Shown one piece after another: positions 7,672 to 10,969 of a stretch of 10,969 nucleotides of DNA. How positions within the stretch are numbered: position 1 is the first letter of the stretch; each line of letters opens with the position of its first letter. Below the pieces are notes generated by a model. The model was given only the letters and a program-made list of their open reading frames with translations, made no database searches and was not told the DNA's origin. The position numbers and the translations under genes were made by a program. The stretch is from Teratosphaeria epicoccoides. Taxonomy: Eukaryota > Ascomycota > Dothideomycetes > Mycosphaerellales > Teratosphaeriaceae. The stretch is taken from contig JADDMT010000325.1 in NCBI GenBank assembly GCA_021401465.1, forward strand, positions 1-10,969, written 5' to 3'.

Positions 7672-9243
7672 ATGTCTGCGAGTCTGTACCGGAGCTCCTT
7701 CTTCTTCAATCAATCAATCAAGATCAATCAACCCGTCTTAGCTATAATAGCTCATGTGCTGCAGACTAAGTTCGACGCTACTCGCTCTGCCCGCGATTGT
7801 CGCTTGTGTCGACAATGCCTTGACAACCTTAGTAGCCAAGCTGCACACATCTCTCCTCCGCGTGTTAGTAAGGCGTCCCCTACCCGCGAGGTATGCGTGA
7901 CTTGTACTAACTAAAGCGTAGCCAAGATCTGCGTCAGCGGGTTTGATGAGGGCGGTGTCTACTACAATTATGTCAACTGTAATGGCAAGCATCAAAAATG
8001 CCAAGACCTCCCTAAAGAGGTGTACGGCGAGTACAACTAGCTCTGCCGTAACATCGATGACTTCTAGAGTGCGCGCGACGAGGGGATTGCCGAAGGTACT
8101 CCGACCATGAACAGGCTACAGGCTAAGTACCGCGAGGCACTCGCCTACCTGCTTGGCGCCCTCTCGTGCTTTACCGCGACTGCTAACCGTTCTCACGGCG
8201 GCGTTCGCTTCGACTCTCTGCTAACAGGCGAAAACGTTTGTCTAGGTCTGATCGCAGACTTAGTCCAGAAGATCTTGAAGGTGCTAACCGTTAGGGTCGA
8301 GACCTTCGCCATGGTACGCATACAGTGCGGGTGCCCTCCGAGTATGAATGCTGACTTTCTCCGCTAGGCCAACGTTAGCGTCGAGAAATATCCGACTAGC
8401 TGTTAGCGTCAGCAACTCGGGGCCCTTGCCTCTATTGACGATGACTTTAAGACGCGGATAATCCGCAAGAAGGTCATCAAGCAATTCACTACTCCCGCCG
8501 CTAAGGCCACGCCCTAGCGCCGTACCGAGAGGCAGCCTGCCTCTAAGCCGGTCCCGAGGACCAAGCCGTAAGTTACTCACTCGAATCCTGTCGCGTGCGT
8601 ACAGCTAACACATTGTAGCGCCGCCGCCTACGCCGCCTCGACGCCACTGTCTAAGAAGAAGAAGAGGGCCAGGGCCGAAATTGAGGTCAGCGACGAGGAA
8701 GCCGAGCCTTCCCCGCTTGCGATCCGCACTACGTCCGTCAAGACGCTAAGGCACAAGCCTCTAGGCCAGATCTTTGAGGATGAGGAGGATGACGACGTTC
8801 AGGATACCTTCGGTCCTGACGTGATCCCTTCGCGCCGTAGTGTCACCGCACCGGTTGCGCCTGAGGGAGACACTAAGTCCGATGATGTAGTCGACACTCG
8901 TGTCAAGAAGCGCAAGATGATCTCGAGGGCCGAGCGCGACAGCCGCAAGCGCGCTCGAGTCTCTTCGCCTTCTGATGCTAAGGATGAGGTAGTCGTCGCG
9001 ACTAGGCGCGGTAAGGGTGTCGCTAGTTCTCCGGCTACTATAGGCTCTAAAGACGAGCTCCCTTGCAACCTACTAAAGAAGAAGATGCTAGCCTCTCTTC
9101 GTGGCGTTGCTACCCCTGTTACTCATAGTCGCTTCGGGGTGTTTAGTAGACCCCGTGCGGGTAGGCAGTCCCTAGCGGACCGTAACAAGAAAGACTCTCC
9201 TGCTTCGGGTTTAGTCAGGAAGCCCCCGACTAGTAGTCGCTAA
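7672..9243 (+). pseudogene. Element B accessory ORF, antisense to pol: Cys-rich N-terminus, NLS-rich acidic/basic C-terminus
   Basis: A single frame of 523 codons plus TAA, interrupted by seven stops (7912, 8038, 8065, 8365, 8404, 8515, 8569), all TAA or TAG and each one transition from Gln or Trp. There are no frameshifts and no Trp codon. The ATG at 7672 lies downstream of a TATA box. The N-terminal third has several Cys pairs (CRLCRQC at 7798-7818, CVTC at 7897-7908, and further Cys to about 8045), suggesting metal binding. A CAATCAAT microsatellite falls inside codons 10-20. The C-terminal half, open from 8572, is low complexity with basic runs (KKKKRAR, VKKRKM, RKRAR) alternating with acidic runs (EDEEDDD), as in nuclear chromatin-associated or DNA-binding proteins. 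I recognise no named family. Like the element A accessory ORF, it converges on a chromovirus pol. Confidence 0.75.
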
Positions 9244-9245
9244 GC

Positions 9246-9263
9246 ATTAGCTACGAAGCTAAT
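9246..9263. terminator. Short hairpin just after the element B accessory ORF
   Basis: ATTAGCT and AGCTAAT flank a four-base ACGA loop, giving a perfect 7-bp stem starting three bases after the stop codon, in the gap between convergent genes. A role in 3' end formation is possible but unproven; fungal terminators are not normally hairpins. Confidence 0.25.
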
Positions 9264-9383
9264 CCGAGCATGTCTCTTGTTCTTCTTAGGTTTATTCTAG
9301 GTGTGCCTTTAGGCATCAATGATGTATAAGTAGGGCGTTTGCTTCTCGTTGTCACTTCGCGCGTCATGCGCTACATACACGTG

Positions 9384-10969
9384 TCAAGAATTCTGCTCCG
9401 GAACCCTCATCTTCCTACGAATCGACCTTCTTAAGCCCTGCTCACGCCTCCTCCGCTCTTCGAATTCACGAATAGCTTCCGGAGCGTTCTTGCAGTCTTC
9501 GGCCGGAACCTATTGTGTGTACTTAGGTAGGTATCCTTTCTACTTCACTAGATAGTGCGTTGCGCCCTTGCGCCGCATACTGTCCTTAATACCCTCGACT
9601 TCCTACTCTTCGTTCTCTTCTGCTACTAGCATCGGGTCCGCGGGCTTTTCGCCCTCGCGCTGTACCTATGGTTCGAGTAGAGATACGTAGAAGACGTCGT
9701 GCACACGATACGACGATAGCAACGATAGCCGGTACGCCTGCGAGCCTATCGCGTCGCGTATCCGGAAGGGTCCGACGAACCTTGGCGTCATCTTCTTGCT
9801 CGGAAGTTTCAGCTTGAGATTCTTCGTCGACAGTAACACCTTCGTACTAACTGCGTACTACATCGGTTTAGCACAGGCGTTATTATGTTTAATCTGGGAT
9901 TCTGAGGCCTTTTTCTAGTGTTCTATTAGCACCGAATGTACCTCGCGCATACGCCGCGCTGATTCCGCGGCGGCCGGCACCCTCTCCTCAGAAGACTCGT
10001 CCTGAGGCGGTTCTGGGTGTATTTCCGGATTAAAGCCATAGAGAATCTAAAATGGCGACATGCGCATAGTAGCATGCACGCTGTTATTAACTGCAAATTC
10101 CGCCATAGGAATTGCGTCGGCCTAGGCATCCTGGTTCTTAGCGTAGTAGCACTAAAGGTACTACTTAAGAGTCTAGTTCATACGTTTAGTCTGACTATTA
10201 GTCTGTAGATAGAATGCTGTACTTAGGCGGTGCTTGACACGCGCCTCAAACACAAATTCTTGCTAGTATTTACTAGTAAAGACAGAACCTCGATCCGATA
10301 GGATACTTCGGGGGACACTAAAGCGCTATATGACTTTGTCGCGAAGTAGCCGCGCAAGCTCGCCACTTGTGCACTTTTTCGTACATAGGATGAAGATATT
10401 CATCTTCGAGTATCGGTCGACTACTACAAGGACAGTATCAACCACATCGCCTTTCCACTTTGCTAGCGGCAAATCGGTAATGAAATCCATGGTCAAGTCT
10501 TGCCATGGTCTCTCTAGCAGTAGGAGCGCCTAAGCATCGCCGTAGGGGCGATAGCGCCGAGATTTGCTAATCTAGCACGTCTAGCAGGATTTGACATAGT
10601 TAGAGACATCCTGTTCTAGCGTAGGCCACTAGTATTTGCGTCTGAGAAGTGCGTTCGTCTTCTCTACGCCAAAATGGCCCGCGAGTTCATCGTCATGATG
10701 AATACGGAGGAGCTGCAAACGGAGTACGCGGTTAGCGGGTACGTAGAGCCTATTGTCAAAGTACCACAAATCGCCCGACTTAGTCTAGTACTTCGGACCG
10801 CCTGCGGTGTCCTAGAGGGCTACACCCTCATTAATCAACTCTGGTTCTCGCTCTTGCAACCGCTGAATAAGTCTCGAGACTTCTTTAAAGGGTTCTTCAG
10901 ACATCGCATGCTTACCGCATGTAAGCCGGTTAACTACCGCACGGATCGAGCTAGACACGGTCGCCACAA
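9384..10969 (-). pseudogene. pol: Ty3/gypsy chromovirus pol of element B, C-terminal part (integrase and chromodomain), runs off window
   Basis: A minus-strand frame open to the window edge, ending at TGA (9386-9384), which may itself be a mutated CGA. From the right: a linker; an integrase zinc domain with HHDDELAGHFG (about 10712-10680) and a C-X2-C pair near 10585-10574; a catalytic core with MDF (Asp 10487), SDRGSVF (Asp 10295) and QTKRMN, where the catalytic Glu expected 36 codons later is Lys (10187); an SH3-like C-terminal region with the residues VGPFRIRD and FYVSLLEP; and a chromodomain (about 9590-9440) with HYLVK and KGY. Chromodomain Trp positions are TAG (9542 and a second further on). 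Stop codons are fewer than in element A. The sequence differs enough from element A pol to be another chromovirus lineage. RT and RNase H lie outside the window. Confidence 0.92.

Noticed and set aside
7704..7732. CAATCAATCAAT microsatellite as a regulatory repeat
   Set aside because: It lies within the coding frame just after the ATG and is short; it is better seen as coding low complexity.
8284..9068. Minus-strand open frames opposite the element B accessory ORF
   Set aside because: They are shadows of the plus-strand frame, whose charged, low-complexity coding keeps the complement open; no start context or motif supports them.
804..9243. A reassigned genetic code in which TAG/TAA encode glutamine
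   Set aside because: TAG also stands where Trp is expected (chromodomain Trp at 1532 and 9542, Trp in gag). There are in-frame TGA codons and missense changes such as His to Tyr and Glu to Lys. Two-strand C-to-T mutation explains all of these; recoding explains only the Gln sites.
1..10969. CRISPR array, tRNA/rRNA gene or bacterial operon
   Set aside because: No regularly spaced repeats, cloverleaf or rRNA-like segment was seen, and all recognised coding is fungal-type retrotransposon.

Overview
The window looks like a transposon-rich stretch of a filamentous ascomycete genome. This rests on two things seen directly. It holds Ty3/gypsy chromovirus retrotransposons, meaning integrases that end in a chromodomain. 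It also carries dense C-to-T / G-to-A transitions of the repeat-induced point mutation (RIP) type, which turn Gln and Trp codons into TAG or TAA throughout. No intact host gene was found. Species cannot be named from this sequence.

Element A fills about 1-6948 and reads on the minus strand. From its 5' end it has an LTR (about 6632-6948), gag (6583 to about 4817, with a CCHC zinc knuckle), and a likely -1 ribosomal frameshift site (GGGAAAC, 4943-4937). Pol then follows in the -1 frame to 1419, in the order protease, reverse transcriptase, RNase H, integrase, chromodomain. The frames stay collinear over more than 5 kb; only substitutions, not indels, broke them. Facing pol and meeting it tail to tail is a plus-strand accessory ORF (804-1424) with a Zn2Cys6-like cysteine cluster and a probable coiled coil. 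Upstream of that ORF is a 73-bp tandem repeat full of ACAGATC half-sites. At the far left, a partial LTR copy (1-127) abuts a piece of pol in the opposite orientation (128-282), so this edge is rearranged or nested.

Element B begins to the right and runs off the window. It contributes a different minus-strand pol end (10969 to about 9384: integrase and chromodomain). It too faces a plus-strand ORF (7672-9243, 523 codons plus stop, seven premature stops), which has its own TATA box and a basic, acidic, NLS-rich C-terminus. Two unrelated-looking chromoviruses in one window therefore share the same layout: an antisense ORF downstream of, and convergent with, pol. That is the most interesting feature here.

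The stretch 6949-7583 between the elements is GC-rich and without recognisable genes. It probably holds the unrecognised 3' LTR or flank of element B. All coding regions are treated as pseudogenes. Mutational damage is heavy from 1 to about 8570 and lighter in the last third of the element B accessory ORF.
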